Assembly (NCBI GenBank): GCA_964520325.1
Contig: CAZFOB010000009.1
Span: forward strand, 72,070 to 136,069
Source: CAZFOB01 sp964520325
GTDB lineage: Bacteria; Actinomycetota; JAICYB01
Reading direction: 5' to 3'
Length of the DNA: 64,000 nucleotides
In this document: positions 41,464 to 50,398 of the stretch, in pieces
Layout of the letters: each line of letters opens with the position of its first letter
Position numbering within the stretch: the first letter of the stretch is position 1
The notes under the pieces: generated by a model
The model's input: the letters and a program-made list of their open reading frames with translations, nothing else
Databases searched by the model: none
Told to the model about the DNA's origin: nothing
Position numbers and translations under genes: made by a program

Positions 41464-42260
41464 CCACCGTTCTCGTCACCGGCGGAACGGGTGCGCTCGG
41501 CAAAGAGCTCGTCCCGCGTCTGGTGGCAGCCGGCCTCGACGTGCGCGTGCTGTCACGCAAGGAGCATCCGGGGGTGCCGACCGGTGTTCGCACCGTACGC
41601 GGTGATCTCGATACCGGAGAGGGCCTCGACGGTGCGACGTCCGGCGTTGATGTGATCGCTCATCTCGCAAGCGGCACCGACGGATTCGCGCCGACCTACC
41701 GGAAGTCCAAGCGCGTCGACGTCGAAGGCACGCGCCGGCTGATCGCGTCCGCGACCGCCTCCACCACCGGGAGTGGCTCGCCGCACATCGTCTACATCTC
41801 GATCGTCGGCATCGACAAGGTGCCGCTCGGGTACTACAGGGCCAAGCTCGAGACCGAGAAGCTCATCGAGTCGAGCGGGTTCCCGTACACGATCCTGCGC
41901 ACCACGCAGTGGCACACACTCGCAGAGGAGGTGTGTCGCCGGCTGTCCGCCATGCCTGCGACCGTCGTCCCGAAGGGATTCCGGGTGCAGCTGCTCGATG
42001 CGAGCGAGGTCGCCGAGCGCATGAGGGCGCTCGTGCAAGCTGCGCCGGCGCAGCACGTAGCGGACATGGGCGGACCGGAAGCACTCGAGCTGGTGGACGT
42101 GCTCCGTCGTTACGTGAAGGCGAAGGGCAAGCGCCGGGTCATCGGATCCGTGCGGCTGCCGGGAAAGCTGTTGCGCGCGCTGCGCGAGGGTCACAACCTC
42201 ACGCCGTCCCACACCGACGGACGGATCACGTGGGACGACTATCTCGCTCGAACTATTTGA
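41460..42260 (+). CDS. NmrA/SDR-like NAD(P)-binding protein
   Basis: 266-aa atypical short-chain dehydrogenase. The Rossmann motif VLVTGGTGALGKELVPRL is at the N-terminus, followed by a YISIVGIDKVPLGYYRAKLE region in place of a strict YxxxK site, and FPYTILRTTQWHT, typical of NmrA-like redox sensors or isoflavone-reductase-like proteins. The ATG lies in the tricorn stop codon overlap. The stop overlaps the convergent debranching-enzyme gene by 8 bp. Catalytic role uncertain. Confidence 0.85.
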   Translation: MTTVLVTGGTGALGKELVPRLVAAGLDVRVLSRKEHPGVPTGVRTVRGDLDTGEGLDGATSGVDVIAHLASGTDGFAPTYRKSKRVDVEGTRRLIASATASTTGSGSPHIVYISIVGIDKVPLGYYRAKLETEKLIESSGFPYTILRTTQWHTLAEEVCRRLSAMPATVVPKGFRVQLLDASEVAERMRALVQAAPAQHVADMGGPEALELVDVLRRYVKAKGKRRVIGSVRLPGKLLRALREGHNLTPSHTDGRITWDDYLARTI

Positions 42261-44427
42261 GAACGACGATCTCGACGTCACCCGAGCGATCCGTGACGTT
42301 GACGCCGACATCGTCGGCTCGGTGGTAGTGCAAGGTCAGATCGGCCGATCCGGCGCCGGCCCGCAGACCCTCGATCCGCACCTCGCGCAAGAATGACGGC
42401 AGCGACGGTTTGGTGAACACGATCTGACGCTTCGCGGCATCGATCGACAGACCGAGGCACGCCTGCAGGAACAGGAACACCGAACCCGCCGCCCATGCTT
42501 GGGGCGCGCACGCCAGCGGATACTCGATCGGCCCCTCACCCGGACGTCGCGGAAATCCACAGAAAAGCTCGGGGAGGCGATGGAATTCGAGCCGGTTACT
42601 CGCATCGAGGAAGCCGCCCATGATCCGGTGGACGTCGGTCTTGAACCCGTACTCGGCCAGCCCCTTGGCGATGAGCGAGTTGTCGTGCGGCCATACCGAA
42701 CCGTTGTGATAGGTGATCGGGCCATACCGCTGCTCTGAGGTGGCGAGCGTCCGGATCCCCCAACCCGAAAAGAACGAGTCGGACATCAACGCCGCAGAGA
42801 TCCGCTGGGCGCGCTCGTGGTCGACGATGCCCGTAAGCAGACAGTGGCCGGCGTTGCTTGCGCGCACAGCGCACGGACGCTTCTGCCCGTCGAGCGCCAG
42901 CGCGTACATCCCGAGCTCCTCCAGCCAGAAGGCATCATTGAACGCCCGTTTGAGGACGGCCGCCTGCTCTTCGAGCTGAACGCTCCGGCCGCGTTTGCCG
43001 AGTGTCCTTGCGACGAAGGCAGCGTTCTGCTTCGCCCAGTAGACGTAGGCCTGTACCTCGCACAGCGCGATCGGCGGCGGCGCGCTGGTGCCGTCGGCGT
43101 GGAAGACCGAATCGTGGGAGTCCTTCCATCCCTGTTGAACGAGCCCTTGCTCGTTGCCCACGTACTCGACGAATCCGTCACGGTCGTGATCGCCGAAGGT
43201 GTCGATCCAGTTCAGCGCCGCATCGATGTTCGGCCAGATCTCAGATAGGAACGCCACGTCGTCGGTGACGCGCAAGTACTCACCCGCAAGTGCGACGAAG
43301 AGCGGCGTGGCGTCGACGGATCCGTAGTAGTTGCCGAACGGCACCTCGCCGAGAGCAGCCAGCTCGCCGAGCCGCTGCTCGTGAACGATCTTGCCAGGCT
43401 GAGATTCGCGTTCGGGAACGACCGCCGTGGCCTGCGTCGCGGCGAGGTACGCGAGCACGCCCCGGGCAAGCGTCGGGTCGGCCCACAGGAGCTGATACGC
43501 GGTGATGATGGCGTCACGACCGAAGGGAGCAGCGAACCACGGCACGCCCGCGTGCGGAAAGGGCCCGTGTGGCGTTTCGGCAACCATCATCCTCAGATCT
43601 GCGAGCGAGCGGTCGGTCCAGGCGTTGAAGAGCTCATTCGAGGTCTGCACCTGTGTCTGCTGGGAGGCGCGCCGTTGCAACTCCTCACGTTCGTGGACGA
43701 TCGCCGTCGCATAGTCCGCCGTCTCCGGGATCACCTCACCCGTCTCGCAAGCGATGTTCACGAACAACTCGTACGGTGCACGCGCGGCAACATCGATGTG
43801 GAAGGACACCTCGCTGCCCCGGTCGGTCGCGGTGACGAAGGTGCCTTCCGGCGAGCACGTCACTCGCGATCGGCGTTCGACACCGTCGAGTCCGTCATAC
43901 GCGAGAACGAGCTCGCCATCAACGACCACGGGATCACGGAGCGATCCCCTTCGCTGCCGGGTCATGCCGCGCACCTCGAAGATATCGGCGAAGTCGGCCT
44001 CGAAGCTCAGCGACAAGACGACGTCGAGGGCGGCGTCCCCGTAGTTGAAGATCCGGAAGCGCTGGTGAGCGGAACCGTTCCAGAGGAAGATCGACCGGAA
44101 GATGTGCAGCGCCCCGCGTGGGACTTCGACGTTGCCGATACGCATGTCCGGATTGGTCATGTCGACAGCGAACAAGACGTTGTCCTCGGTGACCGACGAG
44201 GCGAGCACCAGCGGACGCTCGTCCCCGAGCCGGAAGAATGATCCCGAAAGGTGACGCATCCCCTCGTGGTACAGACCCTGCTCGCCGCTGCCAAGCCGTC
44301 GAGCGTCGCCATAGAGATCGAACACCGCGAACGTCTCTCCCTGCTTGAGCACACGCGTCTGGGTGTCGGCGAGCGCTGAGGTGGCGAGGATGTAGTACTG
44401 GTCGCGAACCTGGATGATCTCCGACAT
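42253..44427 (-). CDS. Glycogen-debranching-like amylo-alpha-1,6-glucosidase
   Basis: 724-aa cytosolic protein. Residues 1-300 are the debranching-enzyme N-terminal beta domain (QYYILATSALADTQTRV onward), and 300-700 an (alpha/alpha)6 barrel with substrate-site motifs WFAAPFGRDAIITAYQLLW, VQQGWKDSHDSVFHADG and ITYHNGSVWPHDNSLIA. It removes alpha-1,6 branch stubs from glycogen or related glucans. The ATG at 44427 is 4 nt after the stop of the glycosyltransferase gene; a longer in-frame start at 44475 would lie inside that gene. The pair is probably an operon for glucan or glucosyl-compound turnover. Confidence 0.88.
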   Translation of the reverse strand: MSEIIQVRDQYYILATSALADTQTRVLKQGETFAVFDLYGDARRLGSGEQGLYHEGMRHLSGSFFRLGDERPLVLASSVTEDNVLFAVDMTNPDMRIGNVEVPRGALHIFRSIFLWNGSAHQRFRIFNYGDAALDVVLSLSFEADFADIFEVRGMTRQRRGSLRDPVVVDGELVLAYDGLDGVERRSRVTCSPEGTFVTATDRGSEVSFHIDVAARAPYELFVNIACETGEVIPETADYATAIVHEREELQRRASQQTQVQTSNELFNAWTDRSLADLRMMVAETPHGPFPHAGVPWFAAPFGRDAIITAYQLLWADPTLARGVLAYLAATQATAVVPERESQPGKIVHEQRLGELAALGEVPFGNYYGSVDATPLFVALAGEYLRVTDDVAFLSEIWPNIDAALNWIDTFGDHDRDGFVEYVGNEQGLVQQGWKDSHDSVFHADGTSAPPPIALCEVQAYVYWAKQNAAFVARTLGKRGRSVQLEEQAAVLKRAFNDAFWLEELGMYALALDGQKRPCAVRASNAGHCLLTGIVDHERAQRISAALMSDSFFSGWGIRTLATSEQRYGPITYHNGSVWPHDNSLIAKGLAEYGFKTDVHRIMGGFLDASNRLEFHRLPELFCGFPRRPGEGPIEYPLACAPQAWAAGSVFLFLQACLGLSIDAAKRQIVFTKPSLPSFLREVRIEGLRAGAGSADLTLHYHRADDVGVNVTDRSGDVEIVVLK

Positions 44428-44431
44428 AGGG

Positions 44432-45535
44432 CTAGTCTTCCGAGCTCTGTTGCGCGCGCCAGATCGCAACGGCATCCGCGTCCGGATGCGGCTCCACGGG
44501 AGGCGGCGATGGCGGTGCCGAGATCACCTGCTCGTACGTCGCGACATAGTTCGACGCCATCTTCGACACGGAAAAGCGAGTCTCGAACGTCTCTCGGCAC
44601 TTCCGCCGGTCGATCGTCGTCGATGCGGCCGCGGTCACCGCATCAGCGATATTGGTGACGACGAATCCGTCGATGCCGTGCGTGATCACCTCGGGAACCG
44701 AGCCCTGCCGGTAGGCGATGACCGGCGTGCCGCATGCGAGCGACTCGATCATCACCATGCCGAATGGCTCGGGCCAGTCGATCGGGAAGATCAACGCGGC
44801 CGCATGACCAAGGAACTTGCTCTTCTCTCCTTCGCCGATCTCTCCGATGAACTCGATCAGCGGATTGTCGAGCAAGGGGTGGATGGTCGTCTCGAAGTAC
44901 TCGACGTCGATCTTGTCGACCTTTGCTGCGATCTTCAACGGAACACCCATGCGCTTGGCAACCTCGATCGCGCGGTCGACACGCTTCTCCGGTGAGATAC
45001 GACCGAGGAAGGCGAAGTACTCGCCAGGCGTCTCGTGAAATTTGTAGAGCTGCTCGGGAAGTCCGTGATAGACGGTGTTGACCCAGTTCATCCACGGCAT
45101 CGGTCGTCGCTGATCGTCGGAGATCGAGACGTTCGGTAGCTCCCGAAAGGCGCTGTACAGCCCCATGAGGTCGGACAGATCCAGACGTCCATGTTGGGTC
45201 GAGACGTGAGGCGTTCGTAACCGGCGGGCGATCGGAAACTGCATGTGTCCGAGGTGCCAGTGGATGACGTCGAAGTCGTCCTGCGCGAGGACGACACGCT
45301 CGAGCAGCAGGATGTGATGCGCGAGTTCGTCCACGCAGTGCTTGTCGAGCCGCAACGACCTGTGCGAAACGGGCACCAGCGTGGCTTGCGTGTCGGAGTC
45401 ACCCGAGGCGAAAAGCGTGACGTCATGTCCTTGACGCACGAGTTCGTCGGTGAGGTACGACACGACTCGTTCCGTGCCCCCGTAGTACTTCGGCGGGACA
45501 CTCTCGAAGAGCGGGGCAACCTGGGCGATACGCAT
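44432..45535 (-). CDS. GT4 family glycosyltransferase
   Basis: 367-aa GT-B glycosyltransferase. The N-terminal domain has the glycine-rich PKYYGGTERVVSYLTDELV, and the C-terminal domain has FLGRISPEKRVDRAIEVAK and the E-X7-E motif in EPFGMVMIESLACGTPVIAY. Donor is probably a nucleotide sugar; the adjacent debranching enzyme suggests glucan or glucosyl-acceptor metabolism. Starts at ATG 45535; on the minus strand TAAGAC lies about 7 nt upstream, possibly a weak leaderless -10. Same strand as the nitroreductase, 18 nt downstream of it. Confidence 0.88.
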   Translation of the reverse strand: MRIAQVAPLFESVPPKYYGGTERVVSYLTDELVRQGHDVTLFASGDSDTQATLVPVSHRSLRLDKHCVDELAHHILLLERVVLAQDDFDVIHWHLGHMQFPIARRLRTPHVSTQHGRLDLSDLMGLYSAFRELPNVSISDDQRRPMPWMNWVNTVYHGLPEQLYKFHETPGEYFAFLGRISPEKRVDRAIEVAKRMGVPLKIAAKVDKIDVEYFETTIHPLLDNPLIEFIGEIGEGEKSKFLGHAAALIFPIDWPEPFGMVMIESLACGTPVIAYRQGSVPEVITHGIDGFVVTNIADAVTAAASTTIDRRKCRETFETRFSVSKMASNYVATYEQVISAPPSPPPVEPHPDADAVAIWRAQQSSED

Positions 45536-45553
45536 AAGTTCAGTCTTACCCGT

Positions 45554-46150
45554 TCACCAGCGCGCGTTATGCACGACGTCGTCCAGGGGGCGTCGTCCGC
45601 GTCGCAGCGACGGCGACGGCTCGTCGGGGGCCGGGTATCCGATCGCGATGGCGCCGATCGGGGTGTGAGTGTCGGGTACACCGAAGGCCTCGTTGAACTC
45701 CTTGGGCTTGAAGATTCCGAAGAACAGAGCGCCGAGTCCAACGTCGACCACGGTTTGCAGCATGAGCAGAGACGCCATGCCGGTGTCGATGTGCCAGAAC
45801 GGGACGGGCCACCGTTGCGGGTCGCGGTCGGTCCATCCTTTGTCGGCTTCGGCGTATCGGTCGAGATAGTCATCCATCGACGAGAACGGGACGATGATCA
45901 ACGGAGCGTTGAACATCCCGTTCCACCTGAACCCATCCCGCTTGGCCCGCTTTGCCGGAAAGGTCACGCTCCAGAACCTCTCGGTCTGCTCGGCCCCCTC
46001 GAAAGTCATGAAGGCCCAGCCCTGGGAGAACCCAGCCGACGGGGCGTGCAAGGCGTTGCCGAGGATCCGGTCGCGGACGTCGGTGGGGACAGGACGACGG
46101 TCGAAATTGCGGACCATCCGGCGCCGTCGCACGACGTCCTGGAACTCCAT
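45554..46150 (-). CDS. Nitroreductase family protein
   Basis: 198-aa FMN-dependent NAD(P)H oxidoreductase. Motifs: FQDVVRRRRMVRNFDRRPVP, NALHAPSAGFSQGWAFMTFE and the C-terminal GAIAIGYPAPDEPS. The ATG at 46150 is 18 bp from the divergent amidase start, so both promoters share the gap; no ribosome site. Substrate (nitroaromatic, quinone, enone or F420-independent target) unknown. It leads the minus-strand nitroreductase/GT4/debranching cluster. Confidence 0.85.
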   Translation of the reverse strand: MEFQDVVRRRRMVRNFDRRPVPTDVRDRILGNALHAPSAGFSQGWAFMTFEGAEQTERFWSVTFPAKRAKRDGFRWNGMFNAPLIIVPFSSMDDYLDRYAEADKGWTDRDPQRWPVPFWHIDTGMASLLMLQTVVDVGLGALFFGIFKPKEFNEAFGVPDTHTPIGAIAIGYPAPDEPSPSLRRGRRPLDDVVHNARW

Positions 46151-46153
46151 GGC

Positions 46154-46161
46154 TATACCAT
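46154..46161 (+). promoter_or_regulatory. Candidate -10 region of the amidase gene in an 18-bp divergent gap
   Basis: The gap contains TATACCAT; reading TACCAT (46156-46161) as the -10 leaves 7 nt to the ATG at 46169. No ribosome site exists for either divergent gene, so both transcripts would be leaderless or nearly so. Confidence 0.4.
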
Positions 46162-46168
46162 CCTCGAT

Positions 46169-47569
46169 ATGGCAGGCCCCGATATTGACGGCCCATGGCT
46201 CGGCGACGCTTGCGCCCTCGTCGACGCATTCCGTTCCGGCGAGATCACGCCACTCGAGGCCCTCGAGGCAACGCTGCACGCGATCGCGAAGTCGGGCCTC
46301 AACGCGTTCTCCTTCGTGGACGAAGAAGCGGCTCGCAAGCGGGCCGCCGACGCCGACGTCTCGCTTCCGTTCGGGGGCGTGCCCGTCGGCATCAAGGAGC
46401 TCGATCCGGTCGAGGGCTGGCCGTACACGGAGGCCTCGCTCGTCTTCAAGGACCGCAAGGCGACCTATACGAGCACCTGGCTCCAGCGGCTGAAGGCGGC
46501 GGGTGGCAACCCGGTCGGACAGACGATCGCGAGCGAGTTCGGCGGCCTGAACGTGAGCGTCAGTAAGCTGAACGGTGTCACGGGAAACGGGTGGAACCCG
46601 TCGCGAACCGCCGGCGGTAGCTCAGGTGGCAGCTCGTCGGCTGTTTCCGGTGGGCTCGTCCCCATCGCGAGCGGCGGCGATGGCGGCGGATCGATCCGAA
46701 TCCCAGCAGCGTTCAACGGGCTGCTCGGCATGAAAGGCACCGCCGGACGGATCCCACGGGGGCCGAACACGCTCATCGCTCCCATGACCGTGGTGCTCGG
46801 CTGCGTCGCGCGCTCGGTACGCGATGCGGCGCGGTGGTACGACGTATGCGCCGGACATGACGCGCGCGATCCGTACTCGCTTCCGAAGATCGAGGGCTGG
46901 GAACGCAACCTCGGCTCATCCGAGCTGAAAGGTCTCCGAGCGGTCATCGTCCCCGATCTCGGATCTGCGGTCGTGCGTGGCGAGGTCGCGGCGAACGTGG
47001 TTGCGGCTGCGGAGGCACTTGCGAAGGAGATCGGGCTCGAGATCGTGGACGTCCCGGTGAAGATGCCGGAGATGGGCTTCGAGTGGGCAGTCGCCAACCT
47101 CGTCGGCCTCCACAAGGACCTCGAAGGTCTCTGGCCGGAGTGCAAAGAGCTGCTCACCGATGAGATGGCGTTCGGGATGATGATCTGCGAGCAGGCGTTC
47201 AACGTGCAGATCGCCGGCAACGTCGAGGCGCAGCGCACCATCGCGAACGAGACGATGGCCGCGATCTTCGACGATGTCGACCTGATCATCGCCGCGACCA
47301 ACCCCGACGTCGCCTATCCGGCCGACGTTTCGTTGAACCTCCGTGTCGGCGATCAGAAGGTCGGGCCGGAGAACAACGGCGCACTCACCATCCCCGCGAA
47401 CATCGTCGGCAATCCCGCCGTCTCGATCCCGATCGAGCAGGTCGACGGGCTTCCCGTCGGTATGCAGATCATCGGTCGCCATCACTCCGATGCCGTCCTC
47501 CTCGACCTCGCCCTCGCCGTCGAGCGCTCCCGCCCGTGGCCGCTCGTCTCGCCGGAAGCACCTGTCTAG
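46169..47569 (+). CDS. Amidase (amidase signature family)
   Basis: 466-aa amidase hydrolysing an amide to acid and ammonia. The Ser-cisSer-Lys triad is visible: K76 in VPVGIKELDP, S151 in TAGGSSGGSSS, and the nucleophile S175 in GGDGGGSIRIPAAF. It resembles the general amidase/aryl-acylamidase group rather than GatA, and no gatB/gatC adjoin. The ATG at 46169 is favoured because further upstream sequence overlaps the divergent nitroreductase. Precedes the frameshifted DinB gene by 13 bp. Confidence 0.9.
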   Translation: MAGPDIDGPWLGDACALVDAFRSGEITPLEALEATLHAIAKSGLNAFSFVDEEAARKRAADADVSLPFGGVPVGIKELDPVEGWPYTEASLVFKDRKATYTSTWLQRLKAAGGNPVGQTIASEFGGLNVSVSKLNGVTGNGWNPSRTAGGSSGGSSSAVSGGLVPIASGGDGGGSIRIPAAFNGLLGMKGTAGRIPRGPNTLIAPMTVVLGCVARSVRDAARWYDVCAGHDARDPYSLPKIEGWERNLGSSELKGLRAVIVPDLGSAVVRGEVAANVVAAAEALAKEIGLEIVDVPVKMPEMGFEWAVANLVGLHKDLEGLWPECKELLTDEMAFGMMICEQAFNVQIAGNVEAQRTIANETMAAIFDDVDLIIAATNPDVAYPADVSLNLRVGDQKVGPENNGALTIPANIVGNPAVSIPIEQVDGLPVGMQIIGRHHSDAVLLDLALAVERSRPWPLVSPEAPV

Positions 47570-47582
47570 CCCGGTCTTTCAA

Positions 47583-48288
47583 ATGGTCGACCGTTCCGAC
47601 ATATCCGATCTGAACGCCTTCGACCTCTACGACGCAGAGTCAGAGCGCGTCGCGCTTTACTTCGCCGCGATCGGTGAAGACGAGTGGAGCAAGGACACTC
47701 GGTGTGAGGGCTGGCGCGTTCGCGAGCTGCTTTCACACCTGGCGAATGTCGAGACCTATCACCTCGCCTGCCTGAACGACACGATTCCGACGCTGTTCGA
47801 GGAAACGTCGAAGGCCGGTGTGACCGACGTCCATTCGTTCAACGACTGGACGGTCCGCATCAGGGCCGACCGTCCACGCGAAGAGGTGCTCGACGAATGG
47901 CTCACGAAGAACGCAGATGTGCGCCGAAGGATGCGGGAGCTCGGTCCGGACGCGACCATGGCGTCGATGGTCGGGGCCCTACCCCGTCGACCTCATGGCG
48001 CTCCATATCGCGAGCGAGTACGCCACACACGCCGACGACATGAGCGGCCTGCCCAACGTTGACAACGACACCGAGCGCACAGCGTGGCGCGCGAAGGTGA
48101 GCATCTTCGCATTGAAGGAGACCCAGAAACCGGTTGAGGTCTCACGAACCGAAGACGGTTATCACGTGCGCAGCGGCGAGCACGAAGCGACGTTGAGCGA
48201 AACCGACTTCGTCGAAGCCGTCACAGCACGCCCGACGAGCGTGGACCTGCACCCCGACCTGCGCGACGCGCTGGTCGGTCTGGCTTAG
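47583..48288 (+). pseudogene. Frameshifted mycothiol-dependent maleylpyruvate isomerase-like (DinB superfamily) gene
   Basis: Two overlapping frames give one protein of about 234 aa: an N-terminal part (CEGWRVRELLSHLANVETYH) and a C-terminal part (YPVDLMALHIASEYATHADD) with the family's His/Glu metal positions. They are joined by a +1 shift in a run of four G at 47973-47976; removing one G restores a single frame. In the sequenced form translation ends at 48062. This is either a real one-base insertion or a homopolymer sequencing error. Mycothiol-dependent DinB enzymes are typical of actinobacteria. It converges with the enoyl-CoA hydratase gene with a 4-bp overlap. Confidence 0.8.
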
Positions 48289-49106
48289 CTCCAGTCTTTC
48301 GGGAGCACCTCGTAGTCGGACGGTAGCGGGTCGAAGTTCGGCCCCCGCTTCTCGACGAAGCTCTTGACGCCTTCGGGAAAATCGGGGAACCCGAACGAGC
48401 GCGTCATCAACTGGTTGGCTTCCTTCACCGACTGCGGGAGATCCGTGTCGGTGTGCCGGTAGATCTGAGCCTTGATCGTGGCCATCGAGCGCGGCGAGCA
48501 GTGTGCGATGAGATCGGCCGCGTACTCGTACGTCTTCGCGAGCAGCTCGTCCGCAGGGAAGACTTGGTTCACGACACCGAGCTCCTTAGCCTCCTCGGCC
48601 AGGAACACTCGTCCCGAATACAGGAGATCGAGCGCCGCTGCGGGTCCGATCAAGCGAGGAAGCGCCCACGAGCTTCCGTGCTCGGCGATCAGACCGCGCC
48701 GGACGAATGCGGTCGTGAACTTCGCCCCGGCGGCGGCGAACCGCAGGTCGCACATCAGCGCCGCGCAGAACCCGATGCCTGCACACGCTCCGTTGATCGC
48801 CGCGATGATCGGCTTGTAGATCGTCGTGGGGAACCAGATGAGCCGGTCGAGGCCTGCGTCCGACTCGTCTACTTCGGCGTTGCCCTGCAGGCTGTCCATG
48901 TCGGCGCCGGCGCAGAATCCGCGCCCGGCCCCCGTGACGACGATCACCCGGACGTCGTCGTCGGCCGCAGCTTGCTCGAGGAACGAGTAGTAACGCTTGG
49001 CGAGACCGCCCGTCCACGCGTTCAAGCGGTCGGGACGGTTCAGCGTCAGGGTGGCGATCCCATCCGCCACCTCGTAGAGGACGACTTCGGTCTTCACGTC
49101 GGTCAT
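48285..49106 (-). CDS. Enoyl-CoA hydratase/isomerase family protein
   Basis: 273-aa crotonase-fold enzyme acting on acyl-CoA. Oxyanion-hole motifs: GRGFCAGADMDSL and NGACAGIGFCAALMCDLRFA; the Glu in the FVRRGLIAEHGSSWALPRLI region supports hydratase activity. The ATG at 49106 has AAGGAAGGG upstream. It is divergent from the cytochrome P450 gene (63 bp gap) and converges with the DinB gene. Exact substrate unknown; likely beta-oxidation of a fatty or branched acyl-CoA. Confidence 0.9.
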   Translation of the reverse strand: MTDVKTEVVLYEVADGIATLTLNRPDRLNAWTGGLAKRYYSFLEQAAADDDVRVIVVTGAGRGFCAGADMDSLQGNAEVDESDAGLDRLIWFPTTIYKPIIAAINGACAGIGFCAALMCDLRFAAAGAKFTTAFVRRGLIAEHGSSWALPRLIGPAAALDLLYSGRVFLAEEAKELGVVNQVFPADELLAKTYEYAADLIAHCSPRSMATIKAQIYRHTDTDLPQSVKEANQLMTRSFGFPDFPEGVKSFVEKRGPNFDPLPSDYEVLPKDWS

Positions 49107-49169
49107 CGCGATCCCTTCCTTCTGCGCCTCCGCTCCGCTGCGGCGTGGCTTTCGGGCATCATCGAGCAC

Positions 49170-50396
49170 ATGACGACCGAGCCGCAAGCGCTCCCCGCGT
49201 CCATCTCGCCCCTGATGCTCGAAGCGTTCGAGAACAGGCAGAACCCCTACCCCGTCTACCACCGCTTCCGCGAAGAGCATCCGATGCACCGGACGCCCGA
49301 GGGCATCTGGACGCTCACCCGCTACCACGACATCCTTGCCGTCCTCCGCGACGACCGATTCTCGGCCGACCCTCGCAACTCGACTGCGCTCGACGAACTC
49401 AACGAGGACAGCGAGCCGAGCCCGATCCGAAACGTCGCGGGACGCATCCTGCTCTTCACCGACCCTCCCGATCACACGCGGATGCGGACGCTCGTGAACA
49501 AGGCCTTTACCCCACGAACGGTCGAGAAGCTACGAGTGCACATCCAGGAGATCGTCGACGACCTCCTCGACGAGCTTGAGCATCGCAACGCCATGGACGT
49601 GATCGAGGACTTCGCGTATCCCCTGCCTGCGCTCGTCATCTGCGAGCTGATGGGCGTGCCGGTGGAGGACCGTGACAAGTTCAAGGGGTGGTCGAGCGAA
49701 GTCGCACCCATCCTCGATCCAGTGACGTCACCGGCCGTCCTCGAGAAGGCCATGGGGACGATCTCGCAGTTCGGCATGTATTTCTGGCAGCTCATCGAGG
49801 AGCGTCGTAAGGATCCCCGTGATGACTTCCTCTCCGCGCTCATCGCGGCCGAGGAGAACGAAGAGCGGCTCTCGCTCGAGGAGCTGCTGGGCCTGTGCGT
49901 GCTGATCTTCATCGCCGGACACGAGACGACGCAGAACCTCATCGGCAATGGGCTGCTCGCACTGTTGCGCAACCCCGATCAGATGGAGCTCCTGCGGTCG
50001 AACCCGACCCTCATCAAGGGTGCCGTCGAGGAGCTGCTGCGCTACGACTCCCCCGTCCAGTTGACGGCGCGCGCTGCCTTGGACGACATCCAGGTCGCTG
50101 AGAGCACGATCGGCAAGGGCGAGGAGGTCATCGTGCTGCTCGGGGCGGGCAACCGCGATCCGGACGTCTTCGACGACCCCGACCGGCTCGACATCACGAG
50201 AGAGAAGAGTCAAGTGGTGTCGTTCGGCGGCGGCGCTCACTTCTGCTTGGGAGCCGGACTCGCGCGGCTCGAAGGCGAGATCGCTTTTCCGGCGCTGCTC
50301 AAGCGATTCGGCAATCTCGAGCTCGCCGTCGACGAACCGCAGTTCCGTCCAACGTTCACATTGCGAGGTCTCGAATCCCTACCGGTGAGGTTCTAG
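49170..50396 (+). CDS. Cytochrome P450
   Basis: 408-aa soluble bacterial P450 (class I). I-helix oxygen motif AGHETT, K-helix EELLR, and heme-binding loop FGGGAHFCLGAGLARLE with the axial Cys. Needs a ferredoxin/reductase, none in this window. The ATG at 49170 has no clear ribosome site or -10. It is 2 nt upstream of a VOC-domain gene, implying an operon. Substrate not predictable. Confidence 0.93.
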   Translation: MTTEPQALPASISPLMLEAFENRQNPYPVYHRFREEHPMHRTPEGIWTLTRYHDILAVLRDDRFSADPRNSTALDELNEDSEPSPIRNVAGRILLFTDPPDHTRMRTLVNKAFTPRTVEKLRVHIQEIVDDLLDELEHRNAMDVIEDFAYPLPALVICELMGVPVEDRDKFKGWSSEVAPILDPVTSPAVLEKAMGTISQFGMYFWQLIEERRKDPRDDFLSALIAAEENEERLSLEELLGLCVLIFIAGHETTQNLIGNGLLALLRNPDQMELLRSNPTLIKGAVEELLRYDSPVQLTARAALDDIQVAESTIGKGEEVIVLLGAGNRDPDVFDDPDRLDITREKSQVVSFGGGAHFCLGAGLARLEGEIAFPALLKRFGNLELAVDEPQFRPTFTLRGLESLPVRF

Positions 50397-50398
50397 TC

